Below are positions 26,846 to 34,377 of a stretch of 64,000 bases of DNA, piece after piece. The notes below the pieces were generated by a model, which did not search any database, was not told where the DNA came from, and saw only the letters and a program-made list of their open reading frames with translations. Each line of letters starts with the position of its first letter. The stretch's first letter is position 1. The DNA lies in the NCBI GenBank assembly GCA_020633195.1, contig JACKEC010000014.1:1-64000 (forward strand). The letters are read 5' to 3'. The stretch is from Sandaracinaceae bacterium. GTDB taxonomy: Bacteria > Myxococcota_A > Polyangia > Polyangiales > Sandaracinaceae. Both the position numbers and the translations under genes were made by a program.

Positions 26846-27631
26846 GTGGCTGAGCCACCCACCCCGCTCAAGCGCCAGTATGTGCTGGAGGTTCTCGACT
26901 CGGTGGACCAGCGCGCCGTGTTGGTAGGTGGGCAGGCCGTCGCGTGGTGGGCGGAGTACTACGGCGCCCAGGGGCGCATGGCCGCCCTCGCCGAGTCGAC
27001 CGCGATGTACGTCAGCAAGGACGCGGACTTCGCGGCGAGGTCGCTACACCCTCGGGAGCTGCGCCCGATGGTGAAGGAGCTGGCTGCGCGGCTCCACGGC
27101 TTGTCCCACTTCAAGTTCCCCTTCACCTCTGTCGTTGTGGCCTCGGTGACGTTCACCGATGACGATGGCGAAGAGAGGACGGTCGAGTTCCTCCGCGAGG
27201 TGTACGGCGTCGGGAAACGGAGGCGGGTTCTCGACGAGGCGGTCGGGTTCGAGGCTGCCGGAGATCTCCCGTCGTTCTACGTCATGCATCCGGTGATGCT
27301 GCTCGAGAGCCGCGTAGCGAATGTGGTCGACCTCGACGGCTACCAGACCGAGACAGCCATCTTGCAAGCGCGCATCGCCGTGGAGGTCCTCCGCGAGTGG
27401 CACCTGGACCAGCTCGAGGACGGATGGGCCGGCGCCAAGAAGGGGATCGAACGAACGTTGAAGCTCGCGGAGCACGCGCGCGGGATCGCCATCGCAGCCG
27501 CCCACGATGTGGAGGTCTTCACCGCCATCCCAGGTGAGCACGAGGCCTTGCCGCCGCAGTTCCGGGAGAAGCGCCTCGAGCCCTGCCGAGAGATGGTTGC
27601 CGCCGCTATCGCGGCAGCCCGAGCTTCTTGA
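26846..27631 (+). CDS. Nucleotidyltransferase-fold protein
   Basis: A 261-residue protein from a GTG start (MAEPPTPLKRQYVLEVL). The N-terminal part has the layout of a minimal nucleotidyltransferase: a helix, then AVLVGGQAVAWWAEYY (the Gly-Gly turn), then SKDADF (about residue 55), giving the D-x-D metal site. AbiEii-like toxins and related uncharacterised enzymes share this fold. There is no AbiEi-like antitoxin gene next to it. It starts 132 bases after the tRNA-Asp fragment, just outside the proposed island. Its 3' end overlaps a small minus-strand reading frame by 26 bases. The function is not established. Confidence 0.75.
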   Translation: MAEPPTPLKRQYVLEVLDSVDQRAVLVGGQAVAWWAEYYGAQGRMAALAESTAMYVSKDADFAARSLHPRELRPMVKELAARLHGLSHFKFPFTSVVVASVTFTDDDGEERTVEFLREVYGVGKRRRVLDEAVGFEAAGDLPSFYVMHPVMLLESRVANVVDLDGYQTETAILQARIAVEVLREWHLDQLEDGWAGAKKGIERTLKLAEHARGIAIAAAHDVEVFTAIPGEHEALPPQFREKRLEPCREMVAAAIAAARAS

Positions 27632-27791
27632 TCGGGCGGTAGAGGTGGACCACCGCAGCCCCGAAGGTGTTCGCGCGGTTCATCTCGGCCCACGTCGCCT
27701 GGCTGGACGCAACGGTGCGTCGGTCCTTCTCGCGAAGCGCTTGCTTCCGCGCGAAGACCTCGCGATCGCTGGTGGTGAGCTTCTTGGCCAC
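27606..27791 (-). CDS. Small hypothetical protein (61 aa)
   Basis: From a GTG at 27791 the frame gives VAKKLTTSDREVFARKQALR and ends in HLYRPIKKLGLPR. The composition is natural (Lys, Thr, Ser, Phe present) unlike the Arg/Pro/Ala shadows in this genome, which argues for a real gene. The family is unknown. It overlaps the end of the nucleotidyltransferase-like gene tail to tail. An upstream in-frame extension to 27968 runs through the palindrome at 27849-27924 and is unlikely to be coding. Confidence 0.4.
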   Translation of the reverse strand: MAKKLTTSDREVFARKQALREKDRRTVASSQATWAEMNRANTFGAAVVHLYRPIKKLGLPR

Positions 27792-27848
27792 GAGATCAGT
27801 GTAGGCGCAATTGGGACTCTGGCGAGAAAAGACTCTGCGGCGTTGGCT

Positions 27849-27924
27849 GCCTCGCCCTCCGGCCAGGCTCCTCAGGCTTCGCCTGACCGCCGCAGGCGGC
27901 TGGAGCCTGGCCGGAGGGCGAGGC
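27849..27924. repeat. Three-armed palindrome (23-bp perfect arms with two inner hairpins)
   Basis: Bases 27849-27871 and 27902-27924 are perfect reverse complements over 23 bases. The 30 bases between them form two further hairpins: TCAGGC-TTC-GCCTGA (27872-27886) and CCGCC-GCA-GGCGG (27887-27899). As DNA or RNA this folds into a three-way junction. It lies 193 bases before the peroxiredoxin gene, in a gap that otherwise shows no gene. It may be a mobile palindromic repeat, a protein-binding site or part of the leader. Confidence 0.85.
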
Positions 27925-28100
27925 ACGCGCGACATCGAGGCAACTGCGCGCGCGCCAGACCGCGTCATCAGGCTGCCTCTGTGGCAGACCGTCGAGCGGG
28001 TTCACGGTCGGTCGTTCCATGTCGTTTCACTACGGCCCCTGACTCTGCGCTGGAACCTTGGCATGGGGGGTGCGGAGGACCCTGTTGCGCGTCTTGCGCG

Positions 28101-28110
28101 AGAAGGAAGG
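28101..28110 (+). promoter_or_regulatory. Ribosome binding site of the peroxiredoxin gene
   Basis: AGAAGGAAGG, 6 bases before the ATG at 28117. It fixes this start against an upstream in-frame start at 27811, which would read through the palindrome. Confidence 0.7.
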
Positions 28111-28116
28111 AACGAC

Positions 28117-28767
28117 ATGAGTCTCCGAATCAACGATGTAGCCCCGGACTTCACGACCGACTCGACGGCAGGGGAGCTCTCCCTCCACGAGTGGATCGGT
28201 GACGGATACGCGGTTCTGTTCTCGCACCCGAAGGACTTCACGCCGGTCTGCACCACCGAGTTCGGCGCGGTCGCGCGGTTGGTCCCGGAGTTCGCGAAGC
28301 GGAACACGAAGGTCATGGGCGTCTCGGTCGACAGCGTCGAGGAGCACGTGAAGTGGAAGAAGGACATCGAGGCGTTCGCGGGCGCCCCCGCCGACTTCCC
28401 GATCATCGACGACACCTCGCTGCAGGTCGCGAAGCTCTTCGACATGCTGCCCGCCGAGGCCTACCTGCCCGATGGTCGGACCGCCAAGGACAGCGCCACG
28501 GTCCGGACGGTGTTCATCATCGGGCCGGACAAGAAGATCCGGTTGATGATGACGTACCCGATGTCGGTCGGGCGCAACTTCGCGGAGATCATCCGGGCGC
28601 TGGACGCGGTGCAGGCGACCGATGGCGTGCCGGTCGCGACCCCCGCGGACTGGCGGCCCGGCGAGGACGTCATCGTCGGGCTCAGCCTGGACGACGCGGC
28701 CGCGAAGGAGAGGTTCGGCGAGATCGACGCCAAGCTGCCGTACCTCCGCTTCGCCAAGCCGCGCTGA
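28117..28767 (+). CDS. 1-Cys peroxiredoxin (Prx6 type)
   Basis: A 216-residue cytosolic thiol peroxidase that reduces hydrogen peroxide and alkyl hydroperoxides. The peroxidatic Cys is in SHPKDFTPVCTTEFG (Cys near residue 47), the Prx6-type active site. The tail has the family's extended C-terminal domain (RVMMTYPM-like stretch IRLMMTYPMSVGRNFAEIIR, then ATPADWRPGEDVIV). No second conserved Cys is present at the resolving position of 2-Cys enzymes. The gene stands alone with a strong ribosome binding site. Confidence 0.93.
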   Translation: MSLRINDVAPDFTTDSTAGELSLHEWIGDGYAVLFSHPKDFTPVCTTEFGAVARLVPEFAKRNTKVMGVSVDSVEEHVKWKKDIEAFAGAPADFPIIDDTSLQVAKLFDMLPAEAYLPDGRTAKDSATVRTVFIIGPDKKIRLMMTYPMSVGRNFAEIIRALDAVQATDGVPVATPADWRPGEDVIVGLSLDDAAAKERFGEIDAKLPYLRFAKPR

Positions 28768-28899
28768 GCCCCCCCGACCTCGCGTCGGGCGTGGCACGTT
28801 TCGATAGCCGTTTGGCACCTACCGCGAATGATCGTCGAGGGCCGGAGCCGCATGTTCTCCGCGAGACGCCGGCCGAACCCCCGGCACGTGGAGGTACCG

Positions 28900-29964
28900 A
28901 TGAGCTTTCCCCCGCCCGAAGCCCCGACCGACGCACCCGTGCTCGTGACGGGGGCCACTGGATACGTCGCGGGTCGCGTGATCGAGCGGCTGCTCGCCGA
29001 AGGGCTCGTCGTGCACGCGACGGTGCGGGACGCGTCGAAGACGGATCGGCTCCGCTACCTGGTGGAGCTCGCCGAGGCCAGCCCGGGCTCGATTCGCTTC
29101 TTCTCCGCTGACCTGCTCGAGCCGGGCAGCTTCGCGGAGGCGATGGAGGGGTGCCGCGTGGTCTTTCACGTGGCGTCGCCGTTCGTCACCGACGTCGCCG
29201 ATCCCGAGAACGAGCTGGTGAAGCCGGCGGTGGAGGGGACTCGGAACGTGCTGCTGCAAGCGAACGCGACGCCGTCGGTGCAGCGCGTGGTGCAGACGAG
29301 CTCGTGCGCGGCGATCTACGGGGACAGCGCCGACCTCGAGGCGACGCCGCGCGGGGTGTTCGACGAGGAGGTCTGGAACACGACGTCGACGCTCCAGCAC
29401 AACCCGTACTCACTCTCGAAGACGCTCGCCGAGAAGGAGGCGTGGAGGATCGCCGAGGCTCAGGACCGCTGGCGCCTGGTGGTGATGAACCCGGCGATGG
29501 TGATGGGACCTGGGCTCCGCATCCACCGGGACTCCGAGAGCTTCTCGCTGCTGAAGCGGATCATCGACGGGAGCTTCTCCTCGGGCATGCCCGACGTCCG
29601 GATCGGGGTGGTGGACGTCCGCGACCTCGCGGAGGCGCACTACCGCGCGGGCTTCCTGCCCGACGCCTCCGGCCGGCACGTGCTGAGCGGGTCCGACGCG
29701 TCGATCCCGATGGTGGTCGAGACGCTGCGCGAGAAGCCGTGGAAGGAGCTGAAGCTCCCCAAGCGAGTGCTGCCTCGGTGGGTGCTCTGGCTGGTCGGGC
29801 CGATGGCGGGGCTGAGCCGGCCGTTCGTCTCGAAGAACGTCGGCCTCCCTTGGAAGGCGGACAACCGCAAGAGCCAGGAGCGGCTCGGCCTCGCCTATCG
29901 GCCGCTGGCGGAGACGGTGCAGGACTTCGCGCGCCAGATCATCGACGAGGGGCAGCTGGCCTGA
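28900..29964 (+). CDS. NAD(P)-dependent epimerase/reductase (dihydroflavonol-4-reductase-like)
   Basis: A 354-residue extended short-chain dehydrogenase. The nucleotide-binding motif is VTGATGYVAGRVIERLL (about residues 15-31) and the catalytic pair lies in YSLSKTLAEKEAW (YxxxK, near residue 170). The HATVRD turn after the second strand is typical of dihydroflavonol-reductase and cinnamoyl-CoA-reductase relatives, which reduce carbonyls with NADPH. The natural substrate is unknown. The ATG at 28900 follows GGAGGT by 4 bases; a start at 28828 would add 24 residues of poor composition. It follows the peroxiredoxin on the same strand by 132 bases. Confidence 0.85.
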   Translation: MSFPPPEAPTDAPVLVTGATGYVAGRVIERLLAEGLVVHATVRDASKTDRLRYLVELAEASPGSIRFFSADLLEPGSFAEAMEGCRVVFHVASPFVTDVADPENELVKPAVEGTRNVLLQANATPSVQRVVQTSSCAAIYGDSADLEATPRGVFDEEVWNTTSTLQHNPYSLSKTLAEKEAWRIAEAQDRWRLVVMNPAMVMGPGLRIHRDSESFSLLKRIIDGSFSSGMPDVRIGVVDVRDLAEAHYRAGFLPDASGRHVLSGSDASIPMVVETLREKPWKELKLPKRVLPRWVLWLVGPMAGLSRPFVSKNVGLPWKADNRKSQERLGLAYRPLAETVQDFARQIIDEGQLA

Positions 29965-30138
29965 TCGAGGCGCTCGATGGGCCCCGTTCCGGGCCCCTCT
30001 GGAGGCGCTCGCTACGACGCACTGCGTCGCCTTGCGGGGTGTGCGCTCGTTCGGTACATTATCGGCCGACTCGCGCGAGCCGCCGCGACCGCCTTCGGCA
30101 GTGTCCGGCACGAGCCCGCATCACAGAACGGATGAAGC

Positions 30139-31119
30139 ATGGAGCAGGGAGACATCCCCATCGAGCCCCTCTACTCGCACCTGAAGCGCCCCCGTTGGGG
30201 TCTGGCGATTCTGGCGGCAGAGTCGGACGACAAGCGCGAGTACCAGTTCCAGGATGGCGAGGCCCGCACCATCAAGGAGGGCTTCTGGGACCTGATGCAG
30301 CAGGTCGACCAGCCCGCTGACCGCGCCCAGAAGATCGTCCGCGAGCTCAAGGGGATGGTTCGCGCTTCCCGGAGCCGCGAGGCGGCGTCGGCGACCGTCA
30401 AGGTCGGCCCGCCGCCCATCGCGTTCGAGGAGCAGATCGGATACCTGCGCAAGCAGTACCCCGAGGGGCTCGCCTCCGAGTCGTGGATCGCGAAGGTGCG
30501 TGGCAGCACCGACGAGGCGACGCGCCGCAGCCGGCACCGCGACCCCGCCATCGCTCACGCCCAGGAGGCGCTCGCCAAGGAGGCGCTCGAGGCGCTCATC
30601 GCCGCGGGCGAGTTCGGCGAGATCAAGAAGCGGATCCACCAGGTCCTCACCGCCACGGATCTGACCGCGTCGAGCGACACGGCGCCGCTGCGCAAGCTGC
30701 CCGAGGAGGCCGAGGAGGAGCTCGCGTCGCACCTCATGGATCTGCTCTACGGAGCGGGTCCGTACGCGTCGCGCTTCGACCGCTTCGCGACGGGGCTCGC
30801 GGCCCGCACCGACGAGCGCGTCCGGTGGCCGATGGCCAGCGCGCTCTCGGCGCTCGTCCACCCGCAGGAGCACGTGTGCATCAAGCCCAGCGTGTTCCGT
30901 GAGCAGGCCCGCGCCGTGGCTCCGACCTTCCGCTACACGCCCACGCCCAGCGGCGCGGGCTACGTGCGGCTGCTCGAGGTCGCCAAGACGGTGCGCGCTC
31001 AGCTCGAGGGCGCCGGCGAGCCGGTGCGCGATCTGATGGACGTGTTCGACTTCATCCACGTGACGCTCCGGCCCAAGGCGCGTCAGGTGATCGAAGCGGC
31101 GCGTCCGCCGGCGATCTGA
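30139..31119 (+). CDS. Hypothetical protein (326 aa)
   Basis: The family is not recognised. The protein starts MEQGDIPIEPLYSHLKRPRWG and has no signal peptide or membrane segment. The first 60 residues (REYQFQDGEARTIKEGFWDLM) resemble a small beta domain followed by a helix. The rest is mainly helical, with a basic and acidic middle (EALAKEALEALIAAGEFGEIKKRIHQ). The stop is 6 bases from the convergent stop of the next gene, inside the short palindrome CTGAGA-AG-TCTCAG. Good codon use supports a real gene. An RNA-polymerase-related or DNA-binding role is possible but unsupported. Confidence 0.75.
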   Translation: MEQGDIPIEPLYSHLKRPRWGLAILAAESDDKREYQFQDGEARTIKEGFWDLMQQVDQPADRAQKIVRELKGMVRASRSREAASATVKVGPPPIAFEEQIGYLRKQYPEGLASESWIAKVRGSTDEATRRSRHRDPAIAHAQEALAKEALEALIAAGEFGEIKKRIHQVLTATDLTASSDTAPLRKLPEEAEEELASHLMDLLYGAGPYASRFDRFATGLAARTDERVRWPMASALSALVHPQEHVCIKPSVFREQARAVAPTFRYTPTPSGAGYVRLLEVAKTVRAQLEGAGEPVRDLMDVFDFIHVTLRPKARQVIEAARPPAI

Positions 31120-31125
31120 GAAGTC

Positions 31126-31992
31126 TCAGGGACCGAGGTCACGCGAGCCGGGGCAGTAGACCTCGTCTTGCGTGAGCGCGTTCCCGCAGCGGCTGACCAC
31201 GATCGTCTCCATCTCGCATGACAGCGAGAGGCACTCGTCGCTCGCGCGACAGAGCTCGCCTGCCAGCTCGCCGGCTCCGCAGCTGCCCGCGCCGATCCCG
31301 GTGCTGGTGCAGCGCGGCGCCATGCCCGCGCATTGCAGGGCGTAGTCGCAGGTCGCGCCCGCGGCCCCGAGCGGGCGGCAGGTCCACGTGTTCGCCGGCG
31401 CCTCGACGCAGGCGTGGTCGCGCTCGCAGCTCAGCACCGCGAGGCCGATCTCGGTGGGGGTGCGCGAGACGGGAGTGCAAGACTCGCCGTTCGTTCGCAG
31501 GCCGACGAGCCCGTCGTAATAGCCCTGACGGCGCACGTAGAAGTTCACGACGCTCAGCTCACACGTCGACGCGAGCGCGCGGCCCTCCTCGACGGCTCGC
31601 CAGGCCCCCATCGGGTCCCACGCGAAGTAGTCGCGGTCGAGCGCGGCGGTGACCAGGGCGTCACACGTGCTCCGGGTCTCCGCGACGCAGCCCGCCTCGT
31701 CGAACCCCGCCGGGACCGCGGAGCAGCACCGCGTCACGGCGGCGCAGGACTCCTCCGCGCCGCGACGGCAGTACTCGGCCGGGTCCAGCCCCTCGGACCC
31801 AGCGTCGGATCCGCCGCCCCCATCGACCCCGCCGCCGTCCATGTCCCCTGCGTCGACGCCGCCGCCGTCGACGTCGACGGTGCGCGCGTCGACGCCGGCG
31901 TCACGCGCGCCCCCCATGTGCGCGCCCGGGTCGAACACGAGCGAGCAGCCCCCGACGAGGAGCGCGAGCGACGCAGCGAGGGAGCGCGTCAT
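31126..31992 (-). CDS. Cys-rich lipoprotein
   Basis: A 288-residue exported lipoprotein with lipobox LVGGC (Cys near residue 16). A long Asp-Ala-Gly-Val spacer follows (about residues 25-68), a tether style common in myxobacterial surface lipoproteins. The remaining part has about 19 Cys, probably paired in disulphides (EYCRRGAEESCAAVTRCC, CERDHACVE, CYSALQ-like CDYALQC). Enzymatic motifs were not seen. Its start overlaps the stop of the TPR gene by one base (TGATG), so the two are co-translated. Confidence 0.8.
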   Translation of the reverse strand: MTRSLAASLALLVGGCSLVFDPGAHMGGARDAGVDARTVDVDGGGVDAGDMDGGGVDGGGGSDAGSEGLDPAEYCRRGAEESCAAVTRCCSAVPAGFDEAGCVAETRSTCDALVTAALDRDYFAWDPMGAWRAVEEGRALASTCELSVVNFYVRRQGYYDGLVGLRTNGESCTPVSRTPTEIGLAVLSCERDHACVEAPANTWTCRPLGAAGATCDYALQCAGMAPRCTSTGIGAGSCGAGELAGELCRASDECLSLSCEMETIVVSRCGNALTQDEVYCPGSRDLGP

Positions 31993-32786
31993 CAGAACCT
32001 CCCCGCGGCGGCGATGCCCGCGGCGCCGGGGGTGACCCAGGGGACGAGCGCGGCCGTCGCTCCGTCGCCTTCGGGCGGGAGCACGAAGAGCAGGACGAGC
32101 CCCGTCGCGGCCACGACGGCGCCGGAGATCCAGCTGATGTCGGCCACGAGCGCGAAGGTCGCCAATGTCGAGACCTCGTCGTCCGTGCAGGTCGTGTCGC
32201 AGCTGCTCCCGAGGTTGCCGTCCTCGGCCGCCGCGAGGCCCGCGAACACGGCGAAGTTGGCCAGGAGCACGCCGCCGCCGACGAGGAGCCCGATCCCCGC
32301 GGGGTGGACGCCTCCGCCGTCGCTCTCGGGGGCCACGGGCGCCGGGGTGGGGGAGGGCGGAGCGTCGCCCCCACCGTGGCCCGCGTCTCGCTCGGCCTGC
32401 AGCTCCGCTTCGGCTCGCTCGGCGCGCGCCTCGGCGATCCGTGCTCGGAGCCTCGCGAGGCGCGCCTGCAGCGAGGAGCGGCGGTCGTCGTCCGGGTCGC
32501 CGTCCCGGAGGTAGCCCTCGAGGGCCTGCGCGGCGTCCTCGATCTGCCCCGCCCGCTCGAGGGCCGAGTAGATGTTGTAGAGGAGGTCGGGGTGGGACGT
32601 GAGCTCGTAGGCGGCGCGGAACTCGGTCGCCGCGCGCTCGTACTCGCCGACGTCGAAGGCCTCGGTGCCCGCGTCGAAGTGGCGCCGCGCGATCTCGTTG
32701 GCAGGGGGGTCGACCGTGTCCTGCGCGCAGGCCGAGTTCGCGAAGGCCACGAGCGAGGCGAGCGTCAGGACGGCCGCACGCAACAT
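31992..32786 (-). CDS. TPR-containing exported protein with C-terminal membrane segments
   Basis: A 264-residue protein with a signal peptide ending near NSACAQ. Residues about 35-100 form tetratricopeptide-like helices (ARRHFDAGTEAFDVGEYERA, then HPDLLYNIYSALERAGQIED). A helical Arg/Ala/Glu stretch follows, then a Pro-rich linker and two hydrophobic segments (GIGLLVGGGVLLANFAVFAGL and a second around residue 215). This layout is common in myxobacterial envelope proteins encoded beside signalling genes. It starts 13 bases after the sigma-54 activator gene. Confidence 0.8.
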   Translation of the reverse strand: MLRAAVLTLASLVAFANSACAQDTVDPPANEIARRHFDAGTEAFDVGEYERAATEFRAAYELTSHPDLLYNIYSALERAGQIEDAAQALEGYLRDGDPDDDRRSSLQARLARLRARIAEARAERAEAELQAERDAGHGGGDAPPSPTPAPVAPESDGGGVHPAGIGLLVGGGVLLANFAVFAGLAAAEDGNLGSSCDTTCTDDEVSTLATFALVADISWISGAVVAATGLVLLFVLPPEGDGATAALVPWVTPGAAGIAAAGRF

Positions 32787-32799
32787 TCCAGCGAGGCTA

Positions 32800-34107
32800 T
32801 CACTTCCGAAGGCCGTAGGCCTCCATCCACCGATAGATCTGCTTGCGGTCGCGGTCGTAGTGCTTGGCGGTCGCGCGGATGCTGCCGTCGTTCTCCTCGA
32901 GCACGCGCTCGAGCTCTTCGCGGGACGGCCGGGTCAGGCGGCCGCCTCGGCTCGAGAGCTCCTCGGGCGAATCGTCCTCGTCGTCTTCTGCTTCCCGCGC
33001 GACGTGGGCGCGGAGCACGAGGGGCTCGTCGAGGTCGCAGCGCAGGCGGTAGACCTCCCGGTCGAGCCCGCGGAGGTTCTCGGGCCAGGCGCGCAGGGCC
33101 ATCGTCTCGATCGCCTCGCTGGTCCACTCGAGCGGGTCGCCGCCCTCGGTCTCGCACCAGCGCGCGTCGAAGCGCGCGAGCCACTCGGGGATGTCCCCGC
33201 GCCGATCCGACAGCGGGGGGAGCTCGACCTCGGCGAGGGCGAGCCGCGCGTAGAGGTCGCGGCGGAAGAGGCCGTCGCCGACCCGCTCGCTCAGGTCGGG
33301 GTGGGTCGCCGCGATCACGCGCACGTCCGTCTGCTGCGCGGTGTCGCTGCCGAGCGGCGTCACCTCTCCGCTCTCGAGCGCCCGAAGGAGCTTCGCCTGG
33401 ACGTCGAGGGGGAGCTCGGCGACCTCGTCCAGGAACAGCGAGCCGCCGTGCGCCCGCCGGAAGGCCCCCTCGCGCGCCTCCGCGGCCCCGGTGAACGCGC
33501 CCCGCCGGTGCCCGAAGAGCTGGCTGTCGGCGAGCTCGCGCGTGAGGCCGGCGCAGTTCAGCGCGACGTAGGGGCCCCGGCCGCTGAGGCGGTGGAGCTC
33601 GCGGGCGCAACGTTCCTTGCCCGTCCCGGTCTGCCCGAGCAGCAGCACCGGCGCGGCGCCGGGGCCGAGCCGCGCCACGCGACGGCGGAGCGCGCGGACC
33701 CGCGGAGCCTCGCCGGGGATCGCCTCGTGATCGACCTCGTCCGCGTCCTGCTCGAGGAGCTCGACCACCGCGATGACCTCGCCGAGGCGGAGGAGCGCGC
33801 CGGGGCCCGCGAACGTGGGCTCGGCGCCGAGGGGCGCGCCGTCGAGGAACGAGCCGTTGTGGCTCCCCGCGTCGGCGACGGCGAGGCCGACGCCGCGCAC
33901 GCGGAGGCGGAGGTGCTCGCGCGAGACGCTGCGGTGATCGAGCCGCGCGTGGCTCGTCCTGCCCAGCACGGTCTCTCCGCGGCTCGGCGCGTCCACCCAA
34001 CCCGCGAGCGCGCGGGGGAACACGACCCTCAGACCCGGTCGAGGTGCGCTCCGCGCCGCGCCGTCGCGGTCGGGGATCGTCATCGTGCGCTCGGGGTCGT
34101 CGCTCAT
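32800..34107 (-). CDS. Sigma-54-dependent activator with FHA domain
   Basis: A 435-residue regulator from the ATG at 34107 (MSDDPERTMTIPDRDG); the frame is open upstream to 34368, but that part crosses the hairpin array. Residues about 30-120 form an FHA domain (ETVLGRTSHARLDHRSVSRE, then GSHNGSFLDG), which binds phospho-Thr. The AAA+ domain has Walker A GQTGTGKE, the sigma-54 contact loop RRGAFTGA and Walker B GGSLFLDE. A Fis-type helix-turn-helix closes the protein (IRATAKHYDRDRKQIYRWM). The FHA domain and the Ser/Thr kinase gene just upstream suggest the kinase phosphorylates a ligand of this regulator, a known myxobacterial theme. Confidence 0.93.
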   Translation of the reverse strand: MSDDPERTMTIPDRDGAARSAPRPGLRVVFPRALAGWVDAPSRGETVLGRTSHARLDHRSVSREHLRLRVRGVGLAVADAGSHNGSFLDGAPLGAEPTFAGPGALLRLGEVIAVVELLEQDADEVDHEAIPGEAPRVRALRRRVARLGPGAAPVLLLGQTGTGKERCARELHRLSGRGPYVALNCAGLTRELADSQLFGHRRGAFTGAAEAREGAFRRAHGGSLFLDEVAELPLDVQAKLLRALESGEVTPLGSDTAQQTDVRVIAATHPDLSERVGDGLFRRDLYARLALAEVELPPLSDRRGDIPEWLARFDARWCETEGGDPLEWTSEAIETMALRAWPENLRGLDREVYRLRCDLDEPLVLRAHVAREAEDDEDDSPEELSSRGGRLTRPSREELERVLEENDGSIRATAKHYDRDRKQIYRWMEAYGLRK

Positions 34108-34150
34108 GAACGACGGATCTAGCAGAATCCCGGACCCGGGGAGAGCGGAC

Positions 34151-34366
34151 CGACGCTTCGCGTCGTCGGACTCAAAGGGTGTCGATCGATGGCCGACGCC
34201 GAAGGCGCAGATCGAGACCAGGCCATCGCGAAGCGATGGCCGTTGGTCGAGGGGCACCATCGCGGAGCGATGGGTCGAATGCGTAGGCGCGAAGCGCCGT
34301 AGCGTTCGTACTGGGGTTGGGGGCCCCGGTTCGGCTTTGCCGAACCGGGGGAAGGGGGCGAAGCCC
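34151..34366. repeat. Run of seven short hairpins, four with GAA or GGA triloops and longer stems
   Basis: The gap at 34108-34377 is filled with perfect palindromes: 34151-34165 (CGACG arms), 34197-34207 (CGCC-GAA-GGCG), 34221-34241 (GGCCATCGC-GAA-GCGATGGCC), 34257-34273 (CCATCGC-GGA-GCGATGG), 34286-34298 (GGCGC-GAA-GCGCC), 34324-34350 (12-base arms, loop TTT) and 34356-34366 (GGGC-GAA-GCCC). On the minus strand, the transcribed direction of both flanking genes, the GAA loops read TTC. The series separates the kinase gene from the activator gene. It may be repeats accumulated at this spot or a structured leader. Confidence 0.8.
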
Positions 34367-34377
34367 ACTTCGGAAAC

